Origin: Acidovorax soli
Lineage (GTDB): Bacteria; Pseudomonadota; Gammaproteobacteria; Burkholderiales; Burkholderiaceae_C
DNA: 64,000 nucleotides
Reading direction: 5' to 3'
Assembly: GCF_014207955.1 (NCBI RefSeq)
Contig: NZ_JACHLK010000001.1
Span: 620,001 to 684,000, forward strand
In this document: one piece after another, positions 38,996 to 47,439 of the stretch
Numbering within the stretch: position 1 is the first letter of the stretch
Layout: the number at the start of each line of letters is the position of its first letter
The notes under the pieces: generated by a model
Databases searched by the model: none
Told to the model about the DNA's origin: nothing
Seen by the model: the letters and a program-made list of their open reading frames with translations, nothing else
Translations under genes and position numbers: made by a program

Positions 38996-40406
38996 GGGCC
39001 ACCTCCTGACCTTGCGCTGCGCGCGCGGCGTTCGTGCCGGCGATGCGCCCGAAGGCCGTGCCGATGGACATGCCCACCCCGGCCGTGTAGCCCTTGCCCA
39101 GCACGTTGCCGGCCATCATCTCGCCGGCCACGAAGAGGTTGGGGCTGGCCTGCCCATCGAAGTGCACGGCGGCACTCTCGTCGGTGCGCAGGCCCAGGTA
39201 GGTGAAGGTCACGCCAGGTCGCAGCGCGTAGCCGTAGAACGGCGGTGTGGCGATGGGGCGTGCCCAGTGCGTCTTGGAGGGTGCGATGCCCTCGGTGTGG
39301 CAGTCGTCCAGTGCGGTGTGGTCGAAGCGGCCGACGCGGCAGGCCGCGTTGTAGGCGTCGAGCGTGTGCATGAAGCGGGCCACGTCCAACCCCAGTTGCT
39401 GGGCCAGCCCGGGCAGGCTGTCCGCCTGCACGCCCGGAAACACCGGCGGCATGAAACGGCCCACGGCCTGGCTGTCGATGATGGAGTAGCCGATCTGCCC
39501 GGGCTGCTGGGCCACCAGGCGGCCCCAGATGGCATAGCGCTTGGGCCAGAAATCCTCGCCCTCGTCGTAGAAGCGCTCGGCCTGCTGGTTCACCACCACG
39601 CCGAGCGAGACGCAGTCGATGCGCGTGCAGATGCCGCCGTCGTACAGCGGCGCGCGCGCGTCGATGGCCACCATGTGGGCCTGCGTGGGGTCGCCGATGC
39701 GGTCGGCGCCGTGCCCATCGAGCAGGTGGCGCAGCAGCACGCCGCGGTTGTAGGCCGTACCGCGGATCAGGAAGTTGTCCGACGGCCATTCGCCGCGCGC
39801 GTTCTGGCCCCAGGCCTCGCGCAGCCATTCGCGGTTGGACTCGAAGCCGCCGGCGGCCAGCACGCAGGCACGCGCGCGGATGCGCTGGCCTTTGCAGTGC
39901 GCGGCGACAAAGCGCCCGCCCTCGGTCTCGATGCGGTCCACGGGCGCTTCGTAGCGCACCTGCACCCCCAGGCGCTCGGCGCTGCGGTAGTAGGCATTGA
40001 CCAGGGCCTTGCCGCCGCCCATGAAGAAGGCATTCGTGCGCGCCGTGTGCAGCGCACCTGCCAGCGAGGGCTGGAAGTGCACGCCATGGCGGCGCATCCA
40101 GTCGCGGCAGGTACCCGAGGCGCGGATCACCAGGCGCGCCAGGGGCTCGTTGGTCTGGCCGCCGGTCACCTTGAGCAGGTCTTGCCAGAACTCTTCTTCG
40201 GGGTAGGCATCGACCAGCACGTCCTGCGGTGCGTCGTGCATGCAGCGCAGGTTGCGCGTGTGGGCCGAGTTGCCGCCGCGCCAGGCGCGTGGCGCGGCCT
40301 CCAGCAGCAGCACGCTGGCGCCGGCCTCGCGCGCCATGAGCGCGGCGCACAGGGCGGCATTGCCGCCGCCGATCACCAGCACGTCGGGGAGGGTGGAGGA
40401 TTGCAT
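38982..40406 (-). CDS. tcuA: FAD-dependent tricarballylate dehydrogenase TcuA
   Basis: TcuA oxidises tricarballylate to cis-aconitate, which then enters the TCA cycle. The 474-residue flavoprotein has an N-terminal [17 protein letters not shown] dinucleotide fold and the fumarate-reductase-like C-terminal segment ([15 protein letters not shown]...[19 protein letters not shown]). It lies between tcuR and tcuB on the same strand. The region before its ATG carries a 15-codon open frame with a strong ribosome site and a hairpin, which may control translation. Confidence 0.92.
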   Translation of the reverse strand: MQSSTLPDVLVIGGGNAALCAALMAREAGASVLLLEAAPRAWRGGNSAHTRNLRCMHDAPQDVLVDAYPEEEFWQDLLKVTGGQTNEPLARLVIRASGTCRDWMRRHGVHFQPSLAGALHTARTNAFFMGGGKALVNAYYRSAERLGVQVRYEAPVDRIETEGGRFVAAHCKGQRIRARACVLAAGGFESNREWLREAWGQNARGEWPSDNFLIRGTAYNRGVLLRHLLDGHGADRIGDPTQAHMVAIDARAPLYDGGICTRIDCVSLGVVVNQQAERFYDEGEDFWPKRYAIWGRLVAQQPGQIGYSIIDSQAVGRFMPPVFPGVQADSLPGLAQQLGLDVARFMHTLDAYNAACRVGRFDHTALDDCHTEGIAPSKTHWARPIATPPFYGYALRPGVTFTYLGLRTDESAAVHFDGQASPNLFVAGEMMAGNVLGKGYTAGVGMSIGTAFGRIAGTNAARAAQGQEVAHAVA

Positions 40407-40409
40407 GGC

Positions 40410-40457
40410 TCAGCGCTCCCGCAGGCGGGGAGCGCGGGCGGTAAGCGCGCGCGGCAT
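40410..40457 (-). CDS. Possible 15-codon leader ORF before tcuA
   Basis: ATG at 40457 has an ideal AGGAG 8 bp upstream and opens a 15-codon frame (MPRALTARAPRLRER) that ends 3 nt before the tcuA ATG. The coding part is Arg-rich and has no family similarity. Ribosomes ending here would restart on tcuA, whose own ribosome site is weak. It could also be chance. Confidence 0.35.
   Translation of the reverse strand: MPRALTARAPRLRER
40413..40435 (-). promoter_or_regulatory. Hairpin in the tcuA leader
   Basis: GCGCTCCC and GGGAGCGC form a perfect 8-bp stem with a 7-nt loop. On the minus-strand RNA the GGGAG arm is the only purine-rich site near the tcuA ATG, so the stem could mask it until the leader ORF is translated. 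Confidence 0.4.
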
Positions 40458-40558
40458 CGTGGGGTCTCCTGGGCGGTGCGGCCGCCCTGTGGTTCGGGGT
40501 GACCGCCACTGTAGAAATCCCCGGGCCCGCCGTGCAGCGGGTGCCGGTCATGCAGGTA

Positions 40559-41542
40559 TCACGAAACCAGATGGCTGGGTGTGCCTTTTTCGATCAACGT
40601 GGTGCCGAACCACTGGCCGGCCTCCACCAGGCCGCGCACGCAGTCGGCCACCACCACGCGCGCGGCCAGGGCGGCGGGCGAGAGTTCGTCCTCCGACAGG
40701 CTGCACAGCAGGTTCACGCGGCGCGCGGGTGCATCGGTCAGGCGCGCGCACTGGAAGCGCCGGGCGGCATCGGGGTAGCGGCCCATGGCCGCCCAGGGCT
40801 GCAGGGTGGAGCCCAGGCCGGCGTCCACCGCGGCCATGACCATGGCCAGGGAGTCGACCTCCAGCACGATGTGCGGGGCCACGCGGTCGCGCGCGAAGGC
40901 CGTGTCCAGCGTGCTGCGCAGGCCGTGCGGGCCGGTGGGCAGGATCAGCGGCTCGTCGCCGAGCTCGGCCACGGTGATGGTCTCGGGCAGGCGGCGTGCG
41001 CCCGGGCCGCCGCGCGCGCAGATCAGGAACAGGTCCTCCTCCAGCAGCGGCTGCACCTGCCAGCGCCGCCCGGTGCCCGCTGGCTGCGCCTGGTGCAGCC
41101 GGGTGTCGAACAGCACGGCCAGGTCGAGCTGGCGCGCATGCAGCATGTCCGTGAGGTGGCCCGACATGCCCTCGACCATGTGCAGCCGCACATCGGGGTA
41201 GCGGCTGCGCATGGCCTGCATCAGCGGCAGGCCGAGCACGCCCGATGTGGTGGGCGCCAGGCCCACGGTGACCGTGCCCGACAGCCGCGCCTGCTGCGCT
41301 GCGCGCACGGCCTGCTCGGCGTGGCGCAGGGTCAGCTGGGCCTCGCGGAAGAAGGCCAGCCCGGCCTCGGTGGGCGCCACGCCGCGCGGCGTGCGGTGCA
41401 GCAGCCGGGTCGCCAGCTCCCCTTCGAGCCGGGTGATCTGCTGGCTCAGCGCGGACTGCACCACGTCCAGGTCCAGCGCGGCGCGGCTCATGGAGCCGCG
41501 CTCCACCACGCGCACGAAATAGCGCAGTTGTCTCAGTTCCAT
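40559..41542 (-). CDS. tcuR: LysR-type regulator, probable TcuR
   Basis: The 327-residue protein has an N-terminal LysR HTH (LRYFVRVVERGSMSRAALDLDVVQSALSQQITRLE) and an effector domain of the CysB/Nac-like class (GTVTVGLAPTTSGVLGLPLM, LILPTGPHGLRSTLD). It stands upstream of tcuA in the same direction, as TcuR does in Salmonella. A tricarballylate-responsive activator is the likely role, based on position and class. Confidence 0.82.
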   Translation of the reverse strand: MELRQLRYFVRVVERGSMSRAALDLDVVQSALSQQITRLEGELATRLLHRTPRGVAPTEAGLAFFREAQLTLRHAEQAVRAAQQARLSGTVTVGLAPTTSGVLGLPLMQAMRSRYPDVRLHMVEGMSGHLTDMLHARQLDLAVLFDTRLHQAQPAGTGRRWQVQPLLEEDLFLICARGGPGARRLPETITVAELGDEPLILPTGPHGLRSTLDTAFARDRVAPHIVLEVDSLAMVMAAVDAGLGSTLQPWAAMGRYPDAARRFQCARLTDAPARRVNLLCSLSEDELSPAALAARVVVADCVRGLVEAGQWFGTTLIEKGTPSHLVS

Positions 41543-41614
41543 CGGGGTTCTGCCTGGCGTGCAGCCATCATGGTGTGTGATGGGGGCGATGGTCGCACAC
41601 CGCGGGCCAAACCG

Positions 41615-42442
41615 TCACACCCCGTTCGGCAGCAGTGCAGCCAGGGCCTCGCGCATCCAGCGCGCAAGGAGCTGCTGGCGCTCGCGCGGCATGCGGTCCA
41701 GGGTCGATGCGACGCTGATCGCGGCCACGGGCGCGCCCTCGGCATTGCGCACGGCCATGCCCGCGGCCAGCACGCCCTGGGTGGCATGGTTGCCCACCAC
41801 CGACCAGCCGCGCTCGCGCGTGGCGCGCACCAGGATGGCCAGGCGCTCGGGCGTCATGCCGCCATAGTGCGGCAGGGCCTGTGCGTTGGCCGCAATGCAG
41901 GCGTCCACCTCGTCGTCGGGCAGGGCCGCCAGCAGCGCCAGCCCGGCCGCACCCACGCCCAGGGGCTGGCGCGTGCCCACCTGGATCACCAGGATCTGCA
42001 CCGGGTGCGTGCCCACATGGCGCGCAATGCAGTGCGAGGCCGGCCCCTCGCGCACGATGGCAAAGGCCGCATCGCCGCAGGCGCGGCTCACGCGTTCGAG
42101 CACGGGCGCCAGGCGCATGGCCATGTTGGGCAGGGCGGTGGGTGCGGCCACGGCCGCCAGGCGCGGCCCGGCCACGTAGTGGAAGCGCCCGCGCCGGGCC
42201 ACGTGGCCGCCTTCGAGCAGGGTGGCCAGCAGGCGGTAGACGGTGGCCCGCTCCAGGCCCGCGGCGCGGCACAGCTCGATCACGCGCAGGCCGTCGCGCC
42301 CGCTGGCCAGGATGGCGTCGAGCACCTGCAGCCCCCGGCGCAGCGTGCGGCTACCGGGGTCGTCCAGCGGTGCTTCGGCCACAGGGGCGGGGCTTGGAAC
42401 GTCCGGCAGTCGGACGTTTCGATTCGCAGGTCGGGAGGGCAT
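41615..42442 (-). CDS. IclR-family transcriptional regulator
   Basis: The 275-residue protein has an IclR winged helix (LRRGLQVLDAILASGRDGLRVIELCRAAGLERATVYRLLATL, about residues 33-75). A GAF-like effector domain follows (IARHVGTHPVQILVIQVGTRQPLGVGAAGLALLAALPDDE). The start ATG 42442 is chosen because the longer frame runs into the divergent Bug gene. It is divergent from the Bug/CoA-ligase/lyase/SDR operon, with 103 bp between, and is the likely regulator of that operon. A perfect 8-5-8 inverted repeat lies inside its first codons. Confidence 0.88.
   Translation of the reverse strand: MPSRPANRNVRLPDVPSPAPVAEAPLDDPGSRTLRRGLQVLDAILASGRDGLRVIELCRAAGLERATVYRLLATLLEGGHVARRGRFHYVAGPRLAAVAAPTALPNMAMRLAPVLERVSRACGDAAFAIVREGPASHCIARHVGTHPVQILVIQVGTRQPLGVGAAGLALLAALPDDEVDACIAANAQALPHYGGMTPERLAILVRATRERGWSVVGNHATQGVLAAGMAVRNAEGAPVAAISVASTLDRMPRERQQLLARWMREALAALLPNGV
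42398..42418. promoter_or_regulatory. Perfect inverted repeat at the start of the IclR gene
   Basis: AACGTCCG-gcagt-CGGACGTT lies 25-45 bp inside the regulator's coding region (codons for NVRLPDV). It could be an autoregulatory operator, or a chance result of the codons. Confidence 0.3.
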
Positions 42443-42545
42443 GGGAAAGAATTTGTCCGTCGATGCAACCAGTGCGCAGTGTGCCGCAGAGCCACGCACC
42501 GGGGGCGCCAAGACGGATTTTCCCGACACACCCAGGAGACAAGAC

Positions 42546-43550
42546 ATGACCTCGCACACCACCACCGCGCCGCGCCGCCGCCTGCTGGCCCTGGCCGCCG
42601 CCATCGCCTGCACCGCCGCCCTGCCCCTGCAGGCCCAGACCGCCAGCACCCCGGGCTGGCCGAACAAGCCCGTCAAGCTCGTCGTGGGCTATGCGGCCGG
42701 CGGCGCCACCGACGTGATCGCGCGCCTGGTGGCCGTCAAGCTCGGCGACCAGCTCGGCCAGCCCGTGGTGGTGGACAACCGCGCGGGCGCCAACAGCAAC
42801 GTGGGCGCCGAGGCCGTGGCGCGCGCGCCCGCCGACGGCTACACGCTGTACGTCTACACCATCGCCAACACCATCAACGCCTCGCTGTACGGCAAGCTGG
42901 GCTACGACCCGGTCAAGGACTTCGAGCCCATCGGCATGATCGCCAAGATCCCCAACATCCTGGTGGTCAACCCCAAGCTGCCGGTGAAGAACCTGGCCGA
43001 CTACGTGCGCTACGCCAAAGAGTCCAAGGACGGCATCACCTTTGCGTCCTCGGGCAGCGGCTCGTCCATCCACCTGTCGGGCGAGATGTTCAAGATGCAG
43101 AGCCAGCTCAAGATGCTGCACGTGCCCTACCGCGGCAGCGCGCCGGCCGTGACCGACCTGCTCGGCGGCCAGGTGGATTCGATGTTCGACAACACGCCCT
43201 CGGCCCTGCCGCAGGTGCAGGCCGGCAAGCTGCGCGCCATTGCCATCACCAGCGTCCAGCGCTCGCCCCTGCTGCCCGACGTGCCCACGCTGGCCGAGTC
43301 GGGCTACGCGGGCTTCGACGTGCAGTCCTGGTTCGGCCTGGCTGCTCCTGCGGGCACGCCACGCCCCGTGGTCGAGCAGCTCAACACTGCCCTGAACAAG
43401 GTGCTGGCCCTGCCCGAGGTGCGCAACCGCCTGCAGGAGCTGGCCGCCACGCCCGATTCGGGCACGCCCGACAAGATGCGCAGCTTTGCCGCCGCCGAGA
43501 TCAAGCGCTGGCGCGAGGTGGTCAAAGCGTCTGGCGCCACGGCCGAGTAA
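42546..43550 (+). CDS. Bug-family substrate-binding protein, first gene of the CoA-ligase operon
   Basis: The 334-residue protein has a signal peptide with an RRR start (TTTAPRRRLLALAAAIACTAALPLQAQ). The Bug core shows VGYAAGGATDVIARLVA, VVDNRAGANSNVGAEAVA, LHVPYRGSAPAVTDLLGGQ and VPTLAESGYAGFDVQSWFGLAAPAGTP. CAGGAG precedes the ATG. As first gene of the operon it probably binds the acid that the next genes break down. It differs clearly from the two other Bug proteins in the window, so these are not recent copies. Confidence 0.9.
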   Translation: MTSHTTTAPRRRLLALAAAIACTAALPLQAQTASTPGWPNKPVKLVVGYAAGGATDVIARLVAVKLGDQLGQPVVVDNRAGANSNVGAEAVARAPADGYTLYVYTIANTINASLYGKLGYDPVKDFEPIGMIAKIPNILVVNPKLPVKNLADYVRYAKESKDGITFASSGSGSSIHLSGEMFKMQSQLKMLHVPYRGSAPAVTDLLGGQVDSMFDNTPSALPQVQAGKLRAIAITSVQRSPLLPDVPTLAESGYAGFDVQSWFGLAAPAGTPRPVVEQLNTALNKVLALPEVRNRLQELAATPDSGTPDKMRSFAAAEIKRWREVVKASGATAE

Positions 43551-43583
43551 GCGATCCATTCCCCCACCACGACCCTGTTCCCC

Positions 43584-45077
43584 ATGTTCCCCATCGACTT
43601 CTTCTGGCGCGCCGCCCTGCGCTGGCCCGACCGCATCGCCATCGACGCGCCCGAGGGCGCCATCCGCTACGACGCGCTGGCCGCGCGCGTGGCGGCGCTG
43701 GCGGCCGGCTTCACCGCCATCGACCCGGCGCCGCAAAGCCGCGTGGGCATCTGCGCGGGCAACAGCGCCGACCACATCGCCGCGCTGCTGGCCGTGCTGG
43801 CCTGCGGCAAGGTGTGGGTGCCGCTCAACCCCAAGAGCACCCGGCCCGAGATCCGCCGCATCATTGATGCGACCGAGCCCTCCATCCTGGTGCTGGACGC
43901 GGCCTGCGCCGACCTGCTCGATGGGGCTCCCGGCACCCTGCTGACGACCGCAGGATTGGCGGACCTGGCCGCCGTGCATGCCGGTGCTCCGCGGCCGGTG
44001 ATCGACCTGCCGGGCGATGCGACCCAGGCCATCAAGTTCACGGGCGGCACCACGGGTGCGCCCAAGGGCGTGATGCAGCCCTACCGCGCGTGGATGGCCA
44101 ACATCACCAACCAGATCCACGCCTGGGGCTTCGACGAGCACGAGCGCTACATCGTGGCCGCGCCCATCACGCACGGCACCTCCACCTACCTGCTGCCCAT
44201 CCTGGCGCAGGGCGGCTGCCACGTGGTGCTGGCCGGCGCCGGGGCCGAGGCGGTGTGCACGGCCTTCCGCGAGCGCGGCGGCACGGTGTGCTTCATGCCG
44301 CCCACGCTGGTCTACATGCTGATGGCGCTGCCCGGCGCGTCGCGCGCGGACTTTCCGCGCCTGCGCCGGCTCATCTACGGCGGTGCGCCCATGCCGCCCG
44401 AGAAGATCCGCCAGGTGCGCGATTTCTTCGGCCCGGTGCTGGGCACGACCTATGGCCAGACCGAGGCGCCGCAGATCCTCACCGTGATGCAGCCCGCGGA
44501 TTTCGAGGACCCGGCCAACTGGGCCGCCGTGGGCCGCACCACCTGGTTCAGCGACGTGGCCATCATGGCGCCCGATGGCCGCCTGCTGCCCACGGGCGAG
44601 GTGGGCGAGGTGGTGGCGCGTGGCGACCTGCTCATGACCGGCTACTGGCGCCTGCCCGAGAAGACTGCCGAGACCCTGGTCGACGGCTGGCTGCACACGG
44701 GTGACCGCGGGCTCATCGACGAGCGCGGTTATCTCTACCTCAAGGACCGGCTCAAGGACATGGTGATCACCGGCGGCTTCAACGTCTACCCGGTGGACGT
44801 GGAGAACGCGCTGGGCCAGCACCCCGCCGTGCACGAATGCGCCGTGTTCGGACTGCCCGATGACAAGTGGGGCGAAACCGTGCAGGCCGCCGTGCAGCTG
44901 CGCCCTGGCGAGCAGGCGACCGAAGCCGAGCTGATCGCTTTTGTGCGCGAACGCCTGGGCCCGGTGCAGACGCCCAAGCACATCCATTTCCACGAGAGCC
45001 TGCCCCGTTCGCCCGTGGGCAAGGTGCTCAAGTCCGCCGTGCGCGATGCGGCACTGGCCGGCGCCGCCACGGCCTGA
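43584..45077 (+). CDS. AMP-forming acyl-CoA ligase
   Basis: The 497-residue enzyme has all adenylate-forming motifs: FTGGTTGAPKG near residue 153, YGQTEAP, GWLHTGDRG, KDMVITGGFNVYP and the catalytic Lys in SPVGKVLK near residue 479. It would activate a carboxylic acid to its CoA thioester. Next to a citryl-CoA lyase-like gene, the substrate is probably a hydroxylated di- or tricarboxylic acid; this is inference. It lies 33 bp after the Bug gene. Confidence 0.9.
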   Translation: MFPIDFFWRAALRWPDRIAIDAPEGAIRYDALAARVAALAAGFTAIDPAPQSRVGICAGNSADHIAALLAVLACGKVWVPLNPKSTRPEIRRIIDATEPSILVLDAACADLLDGAPGTLLTTAGLADLAAVHAGAPRPVIDLPGDATQAIKFTGGTTGAPKGVMQPYRAWMANITNQIHAWGFDEHERYIVAAPITHGTSTYLLPILAQGGCHVVLAGAGAEAVCTAFRERGGTVCFMPPTLVYMLMALPGASRADFPRLRRLIYGGAPMPPEKIRQVRDFFGPVLGTTYGQTEAPQILTVMQPADFEDPANWAAVGRTTWFSDVAIMAPDGRLLPTGEVGEVVARGDLLMTGYWRLPEKTAETLVDGWLHTGDRGLIDERGYLYLKDRLKDMVITGGFNVYPVDVENALGQHPAVHECAVFGLPDDKWGETVQAAVQLRPGEQATEAELIAFVRERLGPVQTPKHIHFHESLPRSPVGKVLKSAVRDAALAGAATA

Positions 45078-45090
45078 AGGAACCATCCCC

Positions 45091-45876
45091 ATGACCAACA
45101 CCGCTTCCAAGACCCCCGTCACCCGCCTGTGCACCCACACCCTCACCAGCCTGCATTACCGCGATGCGAACCTGGTCGAGGACCTGATGGGCAAGAAGAC
45201 CTTCACCGAGGTGATGCTCATGCAGATCCTGGGCCGCGCGCCGCGCGGCGTGGACCTGCGCATCACCGACGTGGTGCTCATCGTGCTTATGGAGCACGGC
45301 CTCACGCCCAGCGCCATCGCCACGCGGCTGATCTACATGAGCGCGCCCGAGAACCTGCAGGGCGCCGTATCGGCCGGCCTGCTGGCCGTGGGCAGCTCCT
45401 TCGTGGGCACCATGGAGAACTGCGCCGGCCTGCTCGACCGCATCGCGGCCGCGGCCGACCCGAAGGCCGAGGCGCTGGCCATTGCGCGCCACTACAAGGG
45501 GCTCAAGTTCCCCGTGCCCGGCTTCGGCCACCACCTGCACAAACCGGTGGACCCGCGCGCCTACAAGCTGCTGGAGATGGGCCGTGCCGAACCTGAACTG
45601 CAGGGCGACAAGATCCGCGCGCTGGAGACGCTGTCGCAGGCCGTGGACGAGGTGGCGGGCCGGCCCATCACCATCAACGCCACGGGTGCGGTGGCCGCGC
45701 TGCTGGGCGAGATCGGCGTGCCCACCGCAGTGATGCGTGGCTTTGCCGTGATCTCGCGTGCGGCCGGCCTGGTGGCGCACATCGTGGAAGAACAGAAGAG
45801 CCCCTCGGGCCGCTTCATCTGGGACACCATCGAGCACGCGATTCCCTTCGTGGGCGGAAAGGATGGCCAGGCATGA
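45091..45876 (+). CDS. Citryl-CoA lyase / citrate-synthase-like protein
   Basis: The 261-residue protein is a short member of the citrate synthase superfamily. It has the active-site region FPVPGFGHHLHKPVDPRA and the C-terminal AAGLVAHIVEEQKSPSGRFIW, but lacks the large N-terminal domain of true citrate synthases. Such proteins cleave citryl-CoA-like thioesters to acetyl-CoA (or another acyl-CoA) and a 2-oxo acid. It follows the CoA ligase by 13 bp with AAGGAA before the ATG. Ligase plus lyase together would split a 3-hydroxy acid. Confidence 0.82.
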   Translation: MTNTASKTPVTRLCTHTLTSLHYRDANLVEDLMGKKTFTEVMLMQILGRAPRGVDLRITDVVLIVLMEHGLTPSAIATRLIYMSAPENLQGAVSAGLLAVGSSFVGTMENCAGLLDRIAAAADPKAEALAIARHYKGLKFPVPGFGHHLHKPVDPRAYKLLEMGRAEPELQGDKIRALETLSQAVDEVAGRPITINATGAVAALLGEIGVPTAVMRGFAVISRAAGLVAHIVEEQKSPSGRFIWDTIEHAIPFVGGKDGQA

Positions 45877-46604
45877 GCGGTAGCCAGGAGGGCACGGTGC
45901 TCGTCACGGGCGCCAGCCGCGGCATCGGCCGCGCCGTGGCCACGCGGCTCATGGCCGATGGCCTGCAGGTCGTGAACTTCGACATCGCGGCGCCTGAGGC
46001 TGTGGCCGCGCAGGAGACCTTCGTGCAGGTGGACCTGGCCGACGAGGCCGCGCTGCGCGAGGCGCTGGCGCGCACCGTGGCAGCGCGGCCCATCACCCGC
46101 CTGGTGAACAACGCGGGCATCGTGCGGCCCGCCGGCATCGACACCGCCACCCGCGCCGACCTGCAGGCCGTGATGGACGTGAACCTGGCGGCCTCCATGG
46201 CCTGCGTGCAGGCGTTGCTGCCGGCCATGCGCGCGGCGCGTTTTGGGCGCATCGTCAACATCTCCAGCCGCGCGGCGCTGGGCAAGGGCGAGCGCATCGC
46301 CTATGCCGCCAGCAAGGCGGCGCTGCACGGCTTCACACGCACGCTGGCGCTGGAGCTGGGTGCCAACGGCATCACCGCCAATGCCATCGGCCCCGGGCCG
46401 ATTGCCACCGAGCTGTTCGAGCGCGTGAACCCGCCCGGGGCACCGGCCACGCAGCGCATCCTGGACACCATTCCGCTGCGGCGCATGGGCCAGCCCGAGG
46501 AGGTGGCGCACCTGGTGGCCTCGCTGCTGGATGCGCGCGCGGGCTTCACCACGGGCCAGGTGGTCTATGTGTGCGGCGGCATGACCGTGGGGCTGGCACC
46601 ATGA
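45873..46604 (+). CDS. SDR family oxidoreductase (first of two)
   Basis: The 243-residue classical short-chain dehydrogenase has TGASRGIG near residue 13, NNAGI, and YAASKAALHGF as the active Tyr-Lys. Asp37 in VVNFDIAA suggests NAD preference. The start overlaps the lyase stop (ATGA), and its own stop overlaps the next SDR start, so the last three genes are coupled. The substrate is unknown; it may reduce or oxidise the hydroxy acid before ligation. Confidence 0.87.
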   Translation: MSGSQEGTVLVTGASRGIGRAVATRLMADGLQVVNFDIAAPEAVAAQETFVQVDLADEAALREALARTVAARPITRLVNNAGIVRPAGIDTATRADLQAVMDVNLAASMACVQALLPAMRAARFGRIVNISSRAALGKGERIAYAASKAALHGFTRTLALELGANGITANAIGPGPIATELFERVNPPGAPATQRILDTIPLRRMGQPEEVAHLVASLLDARAGFTTGQVVYVCGGMTVGLAP

Positions 46605-47434
46605 GCGCGCAGAACAGCATTCCACCCGCCCTGCCGCTGGACCTGTCGGGCCGCGTGGTCTTCGTGGCGGGCGGCGGATCGGCCGGCCCGGGCTGGAGCA
46701 TCGGCCGCGCCGCCTGCGTCACCTATGCGCGCCTGGGCGCCCGCGTCTGCGTGGCCGACCGCGATGCCGCGTCGGCCGCAGAGACCACCGCGCTGATCGA
46801 GGCCGAGGGCGGCACGGCCACCACCCTGGTGGGCGACGTGGCCGAGGCCGCCGACGTGAAGCGCCTGTTCGCCGAGGCGCGCGAACGCTTTGGCGGCGCC
46901 ATCGACGTGCTGCACCACAACGTGGGCATCGGCAAGACCGGCGGCCCGCTGGAGACCAGCGCCGAAGACCTGGAACGCATCCACGGCGTGAACGTGGGCA
47001 GCCTGCTGCTGGCTTGCCAGGAGGTGCTGCCCGGCATGGTGGAGCGCGGGCGGGGCTCCATCATCACCATCTCGTCCATCGCGGGCATGCGCTACCTGGG
47101 CTACCCGCACCTGGCCTACGGGGTGACCAAGGCCGCAGTCACGCATTTCACGCGCATGGTGGCGCAGCAGTACGCGGGCCAGGGCGTGCGCGCCAACACC
47201 GTGGTGCCAGGGCTGATCGACACACCGCGCATCGCGACCACGGTGGCCAAGATGTTCTCGGACACCAGCCTCGATGAAGCGCGCGCCGCCCGCGCCCGTC
47301 AGGTGCCCATGGGCCGCATGGGCACGGCCTGGGACGTGGCCCACGCCTGCGCCTTCCTGGCCAGCGATGCCTCGGCCTATGTGACCGGCACCGAGCTGAT
47401 GGTGGACGGTGGCATCACGGGAAAGTTCGTGTAG
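46601..47434 (+). CDS. SDR family oxidoreductase (second of two)
   Basis: The 277-residue SDR has an atypical glycine motif (AGGGSAGPGWSIGRA) of the kind seen in longer SDR variants. It also has the HHNVGIG region and the active-site YGVTKAA. Its C-terminus, GTELMVDGGITGKFV, is typical of the family. The start overlaps the previous stop (ATGA). It ends 5 bp before the convergent porin gene. Confidence 0.87.
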   Translation: MSAQNSIPPALPLDLSGRVVFVAGGGSAGPGWSIGRAACVTYARLGARVCVADRDAASAAETTALIEAEGGTATTLVGDVAEAADVKRLFAEARERFGGAIDVLHHNVGIGKTGGPLETSAEDLERIHGVNVGSLLLACQEVLPGMVERGRGSIITISSIAGMRYLGYPHLAYGVTKAAVTHFTRMVAQQYAGQGVRANTVVPGLIDTPRIATTVAKMFSDTSLDEARAARARQVPMGRMGTAWDVAHACAFLASDASAYVTGTELMVDGGITGKFV

Positions 47435-47439
47435 CGGCG

